A DNA stretch of 64,000 bases from Nocardia brasiliensis NBRC 14402 (GCF_000308475.2 NZ_BAFT02000107.1:1-64000); one strand, 5' to 3'. Shown: positions 16,712-25,673, counted from the stretch's first letter. A program made the numbers and translations. The notes: generated by a model from the letters alone, not told the origin.

Positions 16712-16982
16712 TCTGGCCGGTCGCCCGTCGGCACCGCCACGGAGGGTGCGCGGACGCGGCCCGAAGGTGGTCGCGATCACGCGAGCCGACGGTGGTGCAG
16801 AGCGGTCCTGGTGGCGCTGTCGCGGGTGATGGTGGGCAGTGCGGTGGTGATGTGCAAGACCCGATGCATGTGGCAGAGAGCTGCAGCGAGGCGTGTGTCG
16901 GCGAGTTGGAGCGAGGGCAGGCGCGCGAGGCATGTCCTCGCCGCTGAGCTGAGCCGCCCAGGATCCCACGTAAGGTGCTCTC

Positions 16983-18023
16983 GTGCCCGAGGACAGCGTC
17001 GACCATGCGAGCCTGCGCCACCACGGCGACGTGGACGCGCGGCCGGGCATGCTCGATTTCGCGGTGAACGTGCAGGGCAGTGCGCCGCCGGACTGGTTGC
17101 GCGCGCGGTTGGCGGCACGGCTCGACGACCTCGGCCGGTATCCGAGCGCCGAGTCGGAGTCGGCGGCGCGGCGGGCGGTCGCGCAACGGCATGGCCGCAG
17201 TCCGGACGAGGTGCTGCTGCTGGCCGGCGCCGCGGAGGGTTTCGCCATGGTGCCGCGGCTCGCTTCGCGGCTGGCGGCGGTGCTGCATCCGTCGTTCACC
17301 GAGCCGGAACTCGCACTGCGGGAAGCCGGGGTCCCGGTGACCCGGGTGCTGCTCGACCCGCCGTACACCCTCGACCCGGCCGCGGTGCCTGCGGAAGCCG
17401 ACCTGGTGGTGCTCGGCAACCCCACCAACCCGACCTCGGTGCTGCACCCCGCCGACGCGATCAAGGCCCTGCGCAGGCCGGGTCGGACCGTCGTGGTGGA
17501 CGAGGCGTTCGCCGACGCGATCCCCGGTGAGCCGGAGTCGCTGGCCGGATTCGCGGCACCCGATGTGCTCGTCCTGCGCAGCCTCACCAAAACGTGGGCG
17601 CTGGCCGGGCTCCGCTGCGGTTACGTCCTCGGCGCACCGGAACTGCTGGCCCGGCTGGATCATGGCCGCGCGCACTGGCCTTTGGGCACACTGCAATTGG
17701 AGGCGATCACCGCCACCGCCGCACCCGCGGCGGTCGAGCAGGAACAGCGGCAAGCGAAACGGATCGCCGCCGATCGCGCCGCGATGATCACCCGGCTGAC
17801 CGAACTCGGCGTGCACGTGCACACCCCGGCCGCCGCCCCGTTCTTGCTGATCCAGGTCCCAGACGGTGAGCTCCTCCGAAAGCATTTGGCGGACAAGGGG
17901 ATCGCCGTGCGCCGCGCCGATACCTTCCCCGGCCTGGGACCGAACCAGCTCCGCCTCGCGGTGCGCGGTCCCGCCGAAGTGGATCAGCTGATCGCTGCGA
18001 TCCGGACGGCGAATCTGTGCTGA
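16983..18023 (+). CDS. cobC: Rv2231c-type PLP-dependent aminotransferase-like protein CobC
   Basis: GTG 16983 gives 346 residues of fold-type I PLP enzyme: GNPTNPTS at 145-152, Asp173 in VVVDEAF, and the Schiff-base Lys203 in SLTKTWALAGLRCGYV. This branch is annotated CobC in mycobacteria and is linked to making the aminopropanol moiety of cobalamin (L-threonine-phosphate decarboxylase-like), though histidinol-phosphate aminotransferase-like chemistry has also been proposed. cobD is close by and a fused alpha-ribazole phosphatase-like gene is downstream, which supports the cobalamin role. Confidence 0.88.
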   Translation: MPEDSVDHASLRHHGDVDARPGMLDFAVNVQGSAPPDWLRARLAARLDDLGRYPSAESESAARRAVAQRHGRSPDEVLLLAGAAEGFAMVPRLASRLAAVLHPSFTEPELALREAGVPVTRVLLDPPYTLDPAAVPAEADLVVLGNPTNPTSVLHPADAIKALRRPGRTVVVDEAFADAIPGEPESLAGFAAPDVLVLRSLTKTWALAGLRCGYVLGAPELLARLDHGRAHWPLGTLQLEAITATAAPAAVEQEQRQAKRIAADRAAMITRLTELGVHVHTPAAAPFLLIQVPDGELLRKHLADKGIAVRRADTFPGLGPNQLRLAVRGPAEVDQLIAAIRTANLC

Positions 18024-18267
18024 CCGTCCGGACCCCGCCCATGCACGTCAGTTACGCGTCCGGCTTGATCGCCCGCGCTGCGCCGAACACCTGTTTTGCT
18101 GGTCGGCGCGACGGGCCCGGCACACGAACAACGAACGTGCGAGTCCAGGCCTCGGCGGCAGCGCGCCGGTTGCGGTCGGCGACGTCGAGCGGAAGCGATG
18201 GCGGTTCGGCCGAGGTGCGCCGGCAAGGTTTGCGACAGTGCAGTATTCGATCGGAGGAAGGTAGACG

Positions 18268-19389
18268 ATGACCACGCTCGCGGATCTCATCGCGGTGCTC
18301 GATACCGCCTACCCGCCGCGGCTCGCCGAATCCTGGGACTCGGTCGGGCTCGTCGCCGGTGATCCGGCGGAGGAGATCACCCGGGTGCTGTTCGCGGTCG
18401 ATGCGACGGCCGCGGTGGTGGACGAGGCGATCGAGTGGCGTGCACAGGCTTTGGTGGTGCACCATCCGCTGCTGCTGCGCGGGGTCGACACCGTCGCGGC
18501 GGATACGCCGAAAGGCGCACTGCTGCATCGGCTCATCCGTTCCGGCTGCGCCCTGTTCACCGCGCACACCAACGCCGATTCCGCCGATCCCGGCGTCTCG
18601 GACGCGCTGGCCGCCGCGCTCGGACTCACGGTGACCGGCCCGCTGGACGCCAAACCCGAGGCGCCCGTGGACAACTGGGTGGTGCAGGTGCCGCGGTCAC
18701 ACAGCGACGCGGTGCTGGCCGCCTTGTTCGCGGCGGGGGCGGGCGGCAGCGGCGACTACCGCGACTGTGCGCTGCGGGTGCCCGCGATCGGTCAGTTCCG
18801 GCCGATGTCGCAGGCCGATCCCGCGGTCGGTGCGCGCGGCGAACTCCAGCATGTCGAGGAGGAGCGGCTGGAGGTGGTCGCGCCGCCGAATGCCCGTGCG
18901 GCACTGCTGGCCGCCTTACGGGCCGCGCATCCCTACGAGGATCCGGCCTATCACATCACCGAGCGGGCGCTGCTGCCCTCGGCGCTCGGGATCGGCCGCG
19001 TCGGCACCCTCGCGGCCCCGGAGACCTTGCGCGCCTTCACCGATCGGGTGGCCGCCGCGCTGCCGCCGACCGCGTGGGGCGTGCGCGCGGCAGGCGACCC
19101 GGACCGCAGCGTCTACACGGTCGCGGTCTGCGGCGGCGCGGGTGACTCCTACCTCGACGCCGTCGCGCGGGTGGGCGTCGACGCCTACGTCACCGCTGAT
19201 CTGCGCCATCATCCGGTGGACGAACAGCTGCGCCGCGGCGGCCCCGCGCTGATCGACGCCGCGCACTGGGCCACCGAATTCCCCTGGTGCGCACAGGCGG
19301 AACGGGTGGTGCTGACCGAGCTGCCCGAGCTGGAAACGCGGGTCAGCACCCTGCGCACCGACCCGTGGACGGTCGGCGCGCCCAGCTGA
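18268..19389 (+). CDS. Nif3-like dinuclear metal centre hexameric protein
   Basis: A 373-residue protein with a good GGAGGAAGG-type ribosome site. The N-terminal half has ESWDSVGLVAGDP and LVVHHPLLLRGVD (metal-binding His pair), a middle PII-like insertion (about 135-250) explains its length, and the C-terminal half closes with VCGGAGDSYLDAVARVGVDAYVTADLRHH and a DAAHWATEFPW motif supplying further ligands. The family is widespread but of unclear function, often annotated GTP cyclohydrolase I type 2. It corresponds to Rv2230c and probably shares an operon with the downstream zinc-ribbon gene. Confidence 0.9.
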   Translation: MTTLADLIAVLDTAYPPRLAESWDSVGLVAGDPAEEITRVLFAVDATAAVVDEAIEWRAQALVVHHPLLLRGVDTVAADTPKGALLHRLIRSGCALFTAHTNADSADPGVSDALAAALGLTVTGPLDAKPEAPVDNWVVQVPRSHSDAVLAALFAAGAGGSGDYRDCALRVPAIGQFRPMSQADPAVGARGELQHVEEERLEVVAPPNARAALLAALRAAHPYEDPAYHITERALLPSALGIGRVGTLAAPETLRAFTDRVAAALPPTAWGVRAAGDPDRSVYTVAVCGGAGDSYLDAVARVGVDAYVTADLRHHPVDEQLRRGGPALIDAAHWATEFPWCAQAERVVLTELPELETRVSTLRTDPWTVGAPS

Positions 19390-19531
19390 GCGCCGACTGT
19401 CGTGGGACACGCCGGTATTCGCGGGAGTGCGACGAACTCGCCTCCGGCGTGTCGGGGCGTGTCCGGCGGATCGACGTGTGCCGCGGGTGGATTGCGCGAG
19501 TCGAGCGGTCATTCGGGGGTACAACTACCGC

Positions 19532-20173
19532 ATGAATTTCCCGGTGAATTTCGGCTTCATACAGGTCGGATTGATCCTGATCATCCTGATCGGGATCGCG
19601 CTGCTCATCTCCGGGGTGGTGCTGGCGCGCCGGATCGGTCTGCGCGCGCTGATCACACGCGGCGGCAGCGGTGTGGTGCTGCTGCTCGGCGCGGTGGTGC
19701 TGCTGTGGGTGGCCACCCTGATGCAGACCTATCTCGGATTGACCGGCGAGATCAAGGCCGCGCACGTGGTGGCGAAGCCGGTCGCCGGGCAGGAGCACCG
19801 CCTCGACGTCGAACTGACCCTGTTCGGCGACGACGACCACGAGGACCAGCACCTGCGTTACCAGGTCGAGGGCGATATGTGGGTGTTGCAGGCGGGCATC
19901 GTCGAACTGGAACCCTGGGTGAACGCGATGGGCTTCCACTCCGGGTACAAGGTCAGCAGGTTGTACGGGCAGCGACTGGACGGCGTGGCCACCACGCAGA
20001 ACCAGATCTTCCTCAACGACGGCGACGAGGACTTCTTCAACGACATGACGAAGGGCCGCTGGTGGACCGAGCCGTTCGTGCGCTCGGCCTACGGCAACGC
20101 GGTGATTGCGGTGCCCGGTGAATACGACGTCTTCATCTCCCGCGACGCGATAAAGACGCGCGCACCGGCCTGA
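19532..20173 (+). CDS. Hypothetical membrane protein with two N-terminal TM helices
   Basis: ATG 19532 (213 residues) begins immediately before a hydrophobic helix (VGLILIILIGIALLISGVVL); a second follows at about 48-68. The rest is a soluble domain (DVELTLFGDDDHEDQHLRYQ, GDMWVLQAGIVELEPWVNAMG) without recognised family. By topology the domain could face either side. It is inserted between two genes that are adjacent in M. tuberculosis (Rv2230c and Rv2229c equivalents), so it is a lineage-specific addition. Function unknown. Confidence 0.75.
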   Translation: MNFPVNFGFIQVGLILIILIGIALLISGVVLARRIGLRALITRGGSGVVLLLGAVVLLWVATLMQTYLGLTGEIKAAHVVAKPVAGQEHRLDVELTLFGDDDHEDQHLRYQVEGDMWVLQAGIVELEPWVNAMGFHSGYKVSRLYGQRLDGVATTQNQIFLNDGDEDFFNDMTKGRWWTEPFVRSAYGNAVIAVPGEYDVFISRDAIKTRAPA

Positions 20174-20258
20174 TGGTGCGGCGTCGGTCAAGGAGCGGAC
20201 CCCGGCGGGGTACGGTTGAGGGCCGACCCCGTCCATAGCGTTCAGGAGTTTGTCCGCG

Positions 20259-20996
20259 TTGAATGTCGAACCACCGATCCAGGCCAAGCTGCTACAGCTC
20301 GCCGCTGTCGACACCGAGCTGACGCGGATCGCGCATCGCCGCACCGTGCTGCCCGAACAGCAGGAGGTGGCCCGGCTGGAGGCCGAGCGAAACACGCACA
20401 AGGATGCCGCGGTCGCCGTGCAGATCATGCTGGACGATCTCGATCGCGATATCCGCAAACTCGAGGGCGAGGTCGACGCGGTCCGTAAGCGCGAGGAACG
20501 CGACAAGGGCATGCTCACCGCCGGAACTGTGAACGCGAAGCAGCTTTCGGAGATCCAGCACGAACTGGGCAGCCTGGAGCGGCGGCGTTCGGTGCTCGAG
20601 GACGAGCTGCTCGAAGTGATGGAGAAGCGCGAGGCCTCGGCCGACGACTACCAGCACGCGGGTGCCCGGCTGGACAAGACCGAGCAGGAGCTCGCCGACG
20701 CGCAGCGCCGCCGTGCCGAGGCGCTCGCGGATCTCGAAGTGGCACAGGGGCGTTGCGACGCCGACCGGTCGAACCTGGTCGCGCTGTTCCCGGCCGATCT
20801 GCTCGCGGTCTACGACCGTCAGCGCAGCCAGCACGGTGTCGGCGCCGCCCTGCTGCAGGCCCGCCGCTGCGGTGCCTGCCGGATCGAGCTGGACCGTGGC
20901 GAGATCGCCCGGATCGCCAAGACCGCGCCCGACGTGGTGGTGCGCTGCCCGGAGTGCAGCGCGATCCTGGTGCGCACCAAGGAATCGGGACTGTGA
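20259..20996 (+). CDS. C4-type zinc-ribbon coiled-coil protein (Rv2229c type)
   Basis: TTG 20259 is preferred because AGGAG at 20244-20248 then has a workable spacing; the in-frame TTG at 20250 almost touches the SD. It has 245 residues: a long antiparallel coiled coil (about 15-180, rich in Glu/Lys/Ala/Arg) and a C-terminal zinc ribbon with CGACRIEL and CPEC cysteine pairs. The family is conserved in actinobacteria upstream of the RNase H/phosphatase gene and is thought to act in nucleic-acid binding, but the role is unproven. Confidence 0.88.
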   Translation: MNVEPPIQAKLLQLAAVDTELTRIAHRRTVLPEQQEVARLEAERNTHKDAAVAVQIMLDDLDRDIRKLEGEVDAVRKREERDKGMLTAGTVNAKQLSEIQHELGSLERRRSVLEDELLEVMEKREASADDYQHAGARLDKTEQELADAQRRRAEALADLEVAQGRCDADRSNLVALFPADLLAVYDRQRSQHGVGAALLQARRCGACRIELDRGEIARIAKTAPDVVVRCPECSAILVRTKESGL

Positions 20997-21027
20997 CGGT
21001 GGTGGCCCGCGCGAAGCGAGTGGCACG

Positions 21028-22191
21028 GTGACCGAACGCGAGGTGATCGTCGAGGCCGACGGTGGTTCCCGGGGTAACCCGGGCCCGGCCGGCTACGGCG
21101 CCGTGGTGTACGCCGCGGACCACGTGCGCGTGCTCGCCGAGCGTCGCGAGTTCATCGGCGTCGCCACCAACAATGTCGCCGAATATCGGGGCCTCATCGC
21201 GGGTTTGGAAGCTTCGGCGGAACTCGGGGCCCGGGTCGTCGCGGTCCGGATGGACTCCAAGCTGGTCGTCGAGCAGATGTCCGGCCGCTGGAAGGTCAAG
21301 CACGCGGCGATGATTCCGCTCGCCGACCGGGCGCGCAGGCTGGTCGCCGACTTCGAACGGGTGAGCTTCACCTGGATTCCACGCAACGAGAATGCGCACG
21401 CCGATCGGCTGGCGAACGAGGCGATGGACGACGGCACGCTGGTGGATGAGGTACGTACCGCCCGCGCGGCCGAACAGCCTTCAGCGCCAACGGCTCCGGC
21501 GAGTACAGCCGCCGCGCAACCGGCTCCGGCCAGTGCGGCGGCCGCCGCGCAACCGGCCCCCGGCTGGACCGGCGCCGCCGGTCGCCCCACCCGCCTGTTG
21601 CTGCTGCGGCACGGGCAGACCGAACTGTCGGTGCAGCGGCGCTATTCGGGTCGCGGCAATCCGCCGCTCACCGAGCTGGGTCGCGAGCAGGCCGCGCGTG
21701 CCGCGAAAATGCTTGCCGCCAAAGGCGATATCACCGCGGTGCTGACCTCGCCGCTGAGTCGCGCCCGCGATACCGCACAGGCCGCGGCCGACGCGCTCGA
21801 CGCGCCGTTGACCGTCCTCGACGGCCTCATCGAAACCGACTTCGGCGACTGGGAGGGCCTGACCTTCGTCGAGGCCGCCCAGCGCGACCCGGAATTGCAT
21901 GCCCGCTGGCTCGGCGACCCGTCGGTGCCCGCGCCCGGCGGCGAAAGCTTCGATCAGGTGCGCGAGCGCGTGGACGCGGTGCGCCGGGACCTGGTCACGC
22001 AGTATCCGGGCACGAATCTGGTGGTGGTCAGTCACGTGACCCCGATCAAGACGCTGCTGCAATTGGCGCTGGCCGCCGGGCCGTCGCTGCTGTACCGACT
22101 GCATCTGGACCTGGCCGCGCTGTCGATCGCGGAGTTCTATCCCGACGGGGGCTCGTCCGTCCGGCTGTTCAACGACACCTCCTACCTCTGA
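21028..22191 (+). CDS. Bifunctional RNase HI / histidine phosphatase (alpha-ribazole phosphatase type)
   Basis: GTG 21028 gives 387 residues. The N-terminal RNase H domain shows VEADGGSRGNPGP (Asp11), NNVAEYRGLIAGLEA, RMDSKLVVEQM and the C-terminal NAHADRLANEAMDD. An Ala/Pro-rich linker of about 45 residues joins a histidine-phosphatase domain with LLLRHGQTELS, a later SHVTPIK and the usual GGESFDQVRERV. It matches Rv2228c, where RNase H activity and alpha-ribazole phosphatase (CobC-like) activity have both been reported. The nearby cobC/cobD genes fit the cobalamin side. It is 31 bp after the zinc-ribbon gene, likely the same operon. Confidence 0.93.
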   Translation: MTEREVIVEADGGSRGNPGPAGYGAVVYAADHVRVLAERREFIGVATNNVAEYRGLIAGLEASAELGARVVAVRMDSKLVVEQMSGRWKVKHAAMIPLADRARRLVADFERVSFTWIPRNENAHADRLANEAMDDGTLVDEVRTARAAEQPSAPTAPASTAAAQPAPASAAAAAQPAPGWTGAAGRPTRLLLLRHGQTELSVQRRYSGRGNPPLTELGREQAARAAKMLAAKGDITAVLTSPLSRARDTAQAAADALDAPLTVLDGLIETDFGDWEGLTFVEAAQRDPELHARWLGDPSVPAPGGESFDQVRERVDAVRRDLVTQYPGTNLVVVSHVTPIKTLLQLALAAGPSLLYRLHLDLAALSIAEFYPDGGSSVRLFNDTSYL

Positions 22192-22697
22192 GACGAACGC
22201 AGTAGGAGCGCCCCGCGTCGGTTGTTCGACCGCCGTCGTTCACGCGGCCGTCGCCGGGTGCTGCTGCCTGGTCATATTGCTCGACGATCATTCGCAGGCT
22301 CGCTGACTCTGCTGCGGCGCTCACCGCGTCGATTCGCCGTGCGGCGGTCGCGCAGCGTATAACGGTTGAGTATCGTCGGCCGCCGGGTTCGGCCGTGATC
22401 GGGGCGGGTGAGTATGAAAGTCGGTTCGGGTGAACGCTTTTCAGGGCTATCGCGCTGCGATGTGCCCTGCGTCTCAATCGGCACGCGACTGTGTCGCAGT
22501 GCACAGGGTGTTGTGCCCCCGCCTTCCCCTGGCCATGCTTGGTAGCCAATAGGTAACTGGCATTGCTCGAATCGAGCCGAATCGGCTGGTTCCGCTGCCC
22601 AAAGGCGGCCGCAGATTCCATCGGGGGGTGGTTTGCCTCCCGATCCAGGTGCGTGGGGGTGTCGGCACTCGTACGCACCTTTTCGAAAAGGAGAGAA
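22192..22697. other. 500-bp interval upstream of the secreted protease
   Basis: No gene is supported. The first part follows the RNase H operon without a strong hairpin. The rest is presumably promoter and leader of the protease gene. A perfect palindrome (CCTTTTCGAAAAGG, 22678-22691) overlaps the SD of that gene. Confidence 0.5.
22678..22691. promoter_or_regulatory. Palindrome overlapping the protease ribosome site
   Basis: CCTTTTCGAAAAGG is a perfect 14-bp palindrome; its right arm contributes AAAAGG of the SD (AAAAGGAGAG) seven bases before the GTG start. It could be an operator or an RNA stem hiding the SD; there is no direct proof of either. Confidence 0.35.
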
Positions 22698-23402
22698 GTG
22701 GCAAAGAAATTCAGATCCATCGCGATCGCGGCGGCCGCCGTGGCGACCGCGATCGTCGGCGGCGCGGGCAATGCCTCGGCCGCGCCGAGCGCGGTGCTCG
22801 GCGGCGGGTCCGGGATCATCTTCGACAACAATTCGGCGTGCTCGCTGACCACCATCGGCCACGATGGCGCGGGCAGGCTCGTCGGCCTCACCGCAGGTCA
22901 CTGCGCACCCGCCGGGGCCAGGTTGATCGCCGAGGGCACACCCTCGGCGGGGGTGATCGGCACCGTCGCGTTCTCCGACAACGGCGAGGGCCTGGATTAT
23001 GCGGTGCTGCAACTCGATCCGGAGCGGGTCACGCCGGTGCGCAGCATAGGCCCGACCACCATCGCCGGTATCGGTGTCCCGCCCGGCCCGGGTGGCACCG
23101 TGTGCGCGAGCGGGCGCACCAGCGGCACCGACTGCGGTGTGGTGTGGGGCTCGCTGGACGGCACCAGCATCAACCAATACTGCTCCAAGCCGGGCGATTC
23201 CGGTGGCCCGGTCTTCGTCGGCGATCAACTGGTCGGGATGAACCAGGGACGGCTGACCGGGATCGGCCCGATCGGTTTCGACGTGCCGTGCACCACGGCC
23301 GCCAACCCGGTGCACTCGCCCGCGTTCTTCCAGCCGATCGCGGTGATCCTCGCCGCTGTCAACGCGCAGAACGGCATCGGCGCCGGCTTCCAGCCCATCT
23401 GA
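22698..23402 (+). CDS. Secreted S1-family (chymotrypsin-like) serine protease
   Basis: GTG 22698 with a strong AAGGAGAG gives 234 residues. A signal peptide (KKFRSIAIAAAAVATAIV...ASA) predicts cleavage after about residue 28. The triad is His68 (LTAGHCA), Asp100 (GLDYAV) and Ser168 (GDSGGPV), and paired cysteines flank His68 and Ser168. There is no pro-domain of streptogrisin type. It is likely exported by Sec and active outside the cell; substrate unknown. The neighbouring MmyB-type regulator reads convergently and is probably unrelated. Confidence 0.9.
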   Translation: MAKKFRSIAIAAAAVATAIVGGAGNASAAPSAVLGGGSGIIFDNNSACSLTTIGHDGAGRLVGLTAGHCAPAGARLIAEGTPSAGVIGTVAFSDNGEGLDYAVLQLDPERVTPVRSIGPTTIAGIGVPPGPGGTVCASGRTSGTDCGVVWGSLDGTSINQYCSKPGDSGGPVFVGDQLVGMNQGRLTGIGPIGFDVPCTTAANPVHSPAFFQPIAVILAAVNAQNGIGAGFQPI

Positions 23403-23413
23403 GGCTGATCGCG

Positions 23414-24247
23414 TTACCGCGGTGACGAATTCGCCGCGGCCGCCAGCTCACGCAGCGCGGCCGCGGTGAGTTCGTCCAGGGGGTAGAACAATTCGATGGC
23501 CAGCTCGGACAATGTCACGTCCGCGGGTGCGCCGAACGTGGCCATCGTGCTGAACATCGAGAGTTCGCCGCGCGGCGTGCGGATCCGGATCGGTACCTCG
23601 AACGGGCTCGGTTCGCCCGCACCGACTTTCGGCTCATCCGGCTGGTGCGCCGGCCGTGGATAGCGACGCACCTCGTCGTGCAGCGCCGCCAGCTGCGGGT
23701 CGCCGCTCGCGCTCACCTGACGAGCGAGCCGCTCCAGGAACAACTCCCGCACCTGGCCCAGATTGGCCAACCGCGTGGCCAGGCCCTCCGGGTGCAGCAC
23801 CAGGCGGTACACATTCGGCCGCGGTAGCAGCAGATGGTCCGGGATGCCGTGCAGCAGCACGCTCATCGCCGCGTTGCCGGTGACCACGTTCCATACCCGA
23901 TCGATGACCACCGCCGGATACGGCTCGTGGGCGGTCAGCATCGTCGTCAGGGCGGCGCGGACCGAGGCCAGGTTCGTGTCGTCCAGGCTGCTCTCCCGGT
24001 AGGCGGGCGCGTAGTCGGCCGCCAGCAGCAGCGTATTGCGTTCGCGCAGTGGCACGTCCAGCGCCTCGGCCAGGCGCAGCACCATCGTCCGGCTCGGCTT
24101 GGCGCGTCCGGTTTCGACGTAGGAGATGTGCCGGGCCGAGATGTCTGCGGCCAGTGCCAGATCCAGCTGGCTCAGCCTGCGGCGCTGCCGCCATTCGCGG
24201 AGCAGCCCGCCCACTCTCGTCCGGGTTTCCGGCTGCGTCGACACCAC
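23414..24247 (-). CDS. MmyB-type helix-turn-helix transcriptional regulator
   Basis: A 277-residue protein. The N-terminal XRE-type HTH includes RQRRRLSQLDLALAADISAR and HISYVETGRAKPSRTMVLRL. The C-terminal MmyB-like ligand-binding domain has AVVIDRVWNVVTGNAAM, PRPNVYRLVLHPEGL and the terminal TLSELAIELFYPLDE. Members regulate neighbouring, often divergent oxidoreductase or transport genes and may bind fatty-acid-like ligands. Here the divergent neighbour is the frameshifted membrane gene at 24382, so its target may be lost. Confidence 0.9.
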   Translation of the reverse strand: MVSTQPETRTRVGGLLREWRQRRRLSQLDLALAADISARHISYVETGRAKPSRTMVLRLAEALDVPLRERNTLLLAADYAPAYRESSLDDTNLASVRAALTTMLTAHEPYPAVVIDRVWNVVTGNAAMSVLLHGIPDHLLLPRPNVYRLVLHPEGLATRLANLGQVRELFLERLARQVSASGDPQLAALHDEVRRYPRPAHQPDEPKVGAGEPSPFEVPIRIRTPRGELSMFSTMATFGAPADVTLSELAIELFYPLDELTAAALRELAAAANSSPR

Positions 24248-24381
24248 GTCAGCAGGTTAACCAGTGGTCCGGCGGACGGGCCATGACCTCGGAGGTTATT
24301 GAGACGCTCACCTCAGGTCGGCAAGGTGAGGTTTCCGGAGCCGAACGGTCCGGCTGAACTCGACCGAACAGGAGCGCGACA

Positions 24382-24788
24382 ATGAGCACAGTTCTCTCCG
24401 CCGACCAGGCCAGCACCGAATTCCTGCGCACCGCCTTGCGGGTGGACGGGTGGGGACCGGTGTATTCGGGGCGGTCCTGCTGGCCGGTGCGCCGGCACTG
24501 CGTGATCCGCTCGGCCTGCCCACCGCCTGGTCCGTTCCCTTCGGCGTCGCCATGCTCGGCGGTGCGCTGGCCCTGCTGTTGATCGCGGGGTACCCGGAGA
24601 TTCCGTTCGGGCAGGCGTGCGCGGTCGTCGCGGTCAATGCGCTGTCGGCGATGGGGATGGTGGTGCTCGCGCTGTCGGGATTGATCGGGTTGACCGGCCT
24701 GGGCGTCGCGTTCCTGTTGGTCGGCGCGGGAGTGGTGGCGACTTTTGCCGCGGTCGAATACACAGGCATCCGCAGGGCTGGGTACTGA
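24382..24788 (+). pseudogene. Frameshifted small integral membrane protein
   Basis: The reading frame starts well (ATG 24382, AACAGGAG-type SD) as MSTVLSADQASTEFLRTALR, then loses sense after VDG. A different frame from about 24450 continues GTGVFGAVLLAGAPALRDPL and four hydrophobic helices to a stop at 24788. Adding one base around 24446-24452 (GACGGGTGGGGACC) restores a continuous protein of about 135 residues with the join VDGVGTGVFGA. So the gene has a one-base deletion, a sequencing error or, less likely, a programmed -1 slip. Function unknown; it is divergent from the MmyB-type regulator. Confidence 0.7.
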
Positions 24789-24821
24789 GCGGGGTACCCG
24801 GTCGGCGGATTCGCGGGCTGA

Positions 24822-24941
24822 GTGGGCGTCGCGGGGGTGGTGCGGGGTCGAGTGGGTGTTGCGGCGGTGGTGCGGGGTCGAGTGGACGTCATGGCGGTGG
24901 TGCGGAAACGAGCGCGCGTCATGGCGGTGGTGCGGGTCGAG
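24822..24941 (+). repeat. Four 30-bp tandem repeats (minisatellite)
   Basis: Four consecutive 30-bp units each contain GTCGCGGGGGTGGTGCGGGG or a variant, giving decapeptide repeats of the type GVAAVVRGRV in one plus frame. The last two units are diverged (GTCATGGCGGTGGTGCG). It precedes the CPBP-like remnant and looks like non-coding expansion rather than a functional domain. Confidence 0.65.
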
Positions 24942-24956
24942 CGGTTCTCGGCCGGT

Positions 24957-25115
24957 TCAGATGTCGTCGTGGCGGTCCTGCTGCACGCGATGGGAAACGT
25001 GACCGTGGTGCGCACGCCGGGCTATGACAAGCCCGCGCTCTTGGTCGTCGTAGCAGTGCTGATGGTGGCGGGTGCGCTGGTAAACGGTTTGCGCCGTTCG
25101 CTGCGCGACAGGTAG
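24957..25115 (+). pseudogene. C-terminal remnant, possibly of a CPBP-type membrane protease
   Basis: The frame encodes SDVVVAVLLHAMGNVTVVRT, then a hydrophobic helix (PALLVVVAVLMVAGALVNGL) and a basic end RRSLRDR. The LLHAMGN stretch recalls the final His/Asn motif of CPBP intramembrane proteases, but the earlier motifs are missing, replaced by tandem repeats. The frame is open upstream through the repeats to a GTG at 24822, so a small membrane protein could still be made. Identity is tentative. Confidence 0.35.
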
Positions 25116-25124
25116 ACAACTCGG

Positions 25125-25613
25125 ATGGGGACATCGACGATCGGCATCCGATTGCTCGCCGCCGACGACTGGGAAACGTTCCGGCGGATCCGGTTGCGCG
25201 CCTTGGCCGACACACCGCAGTTCTTCGGCTCGACGCTCGCCGACGCGCAAGCGCGCACCGAGCAGGGGTGGCGCGCCGCCCTGTCCGAGCGGGTGCAGTA
25301 CCTGGCCGTCGCCGATGGTGTCGAACTGGGCACCGTCGGCGCCATGCGGGACGCGGACCGCGGTGGCCTGCACCTGATTTCGATGTGGGTGGCGCCGGAG
25401 GCCCGCGGCACGGGTGTGTCGGACCTACTGGTGGAGGCGGTGCTCGACTGGGCCGACACCGCGGGCAGTCCACCGGTCTGGCTCGAGGTGGCCGACGGGA
25501 ACACCGTCGCCGAACGCCTGTATCTCCGGCACGGATTCGTGCGGACCGGCGTGACCGGCCCAGTGGCGCCGGATGATCCGCGCCTCGAACACGAACTGGT
25601 GCGCCGCCGCTGA
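25125..25613 (+). CDS. GNAT-family N-acetyltransferase
   Basis: A 162-residue protein with GNAT elements: N-terminal IRLLAADDWETFRRIRLRAL, strand beta4 (LHLISMWVAPEARGTGVSD, containing the acetyl-CoA loop R/Q-x-x-G-x-G/A as RGTGVS), and LEVADGNTVAERLYLRHGFV in the C-terminal half. It transfers acetyl from acetyl-CoA to an unidentified amine. It starts 9 bp after the preceding remnant and stands alone. Confidence 0.88.
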   Translation: MGTSTIGIRLLAADDWETFRRIRLRALADTPQFFGSTLADAQARTEQGWRAALSERVQYLAVADGVELGTVGAMRDADRGGLHLISMWVAPEARGTGVSDLLVEAVLDWADTAGSPPVWLEVADGNTVAERLYLRHGFVRTGVTGPVAPDDPRLEHELVRRR

Positions 25614-25673
25614 GGTACCGCGTTTGCCTGCCTGGTCGCCGGGTATTCGCCCCTCGATCGGGAGGTGACGGAC

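Noticed and set aside
16777..16900. Short minus-strand peptide frame upstream of ptpA (MHRVLHITTA...)
   Set aside because: No ribosome site and no supporting context; coding not credible enough to list.
18024..18267. Short plus-strand frame between cobC and the Nif3-like gene
   Set aside because: No ribosome site and poor codon use; treated as leader region.
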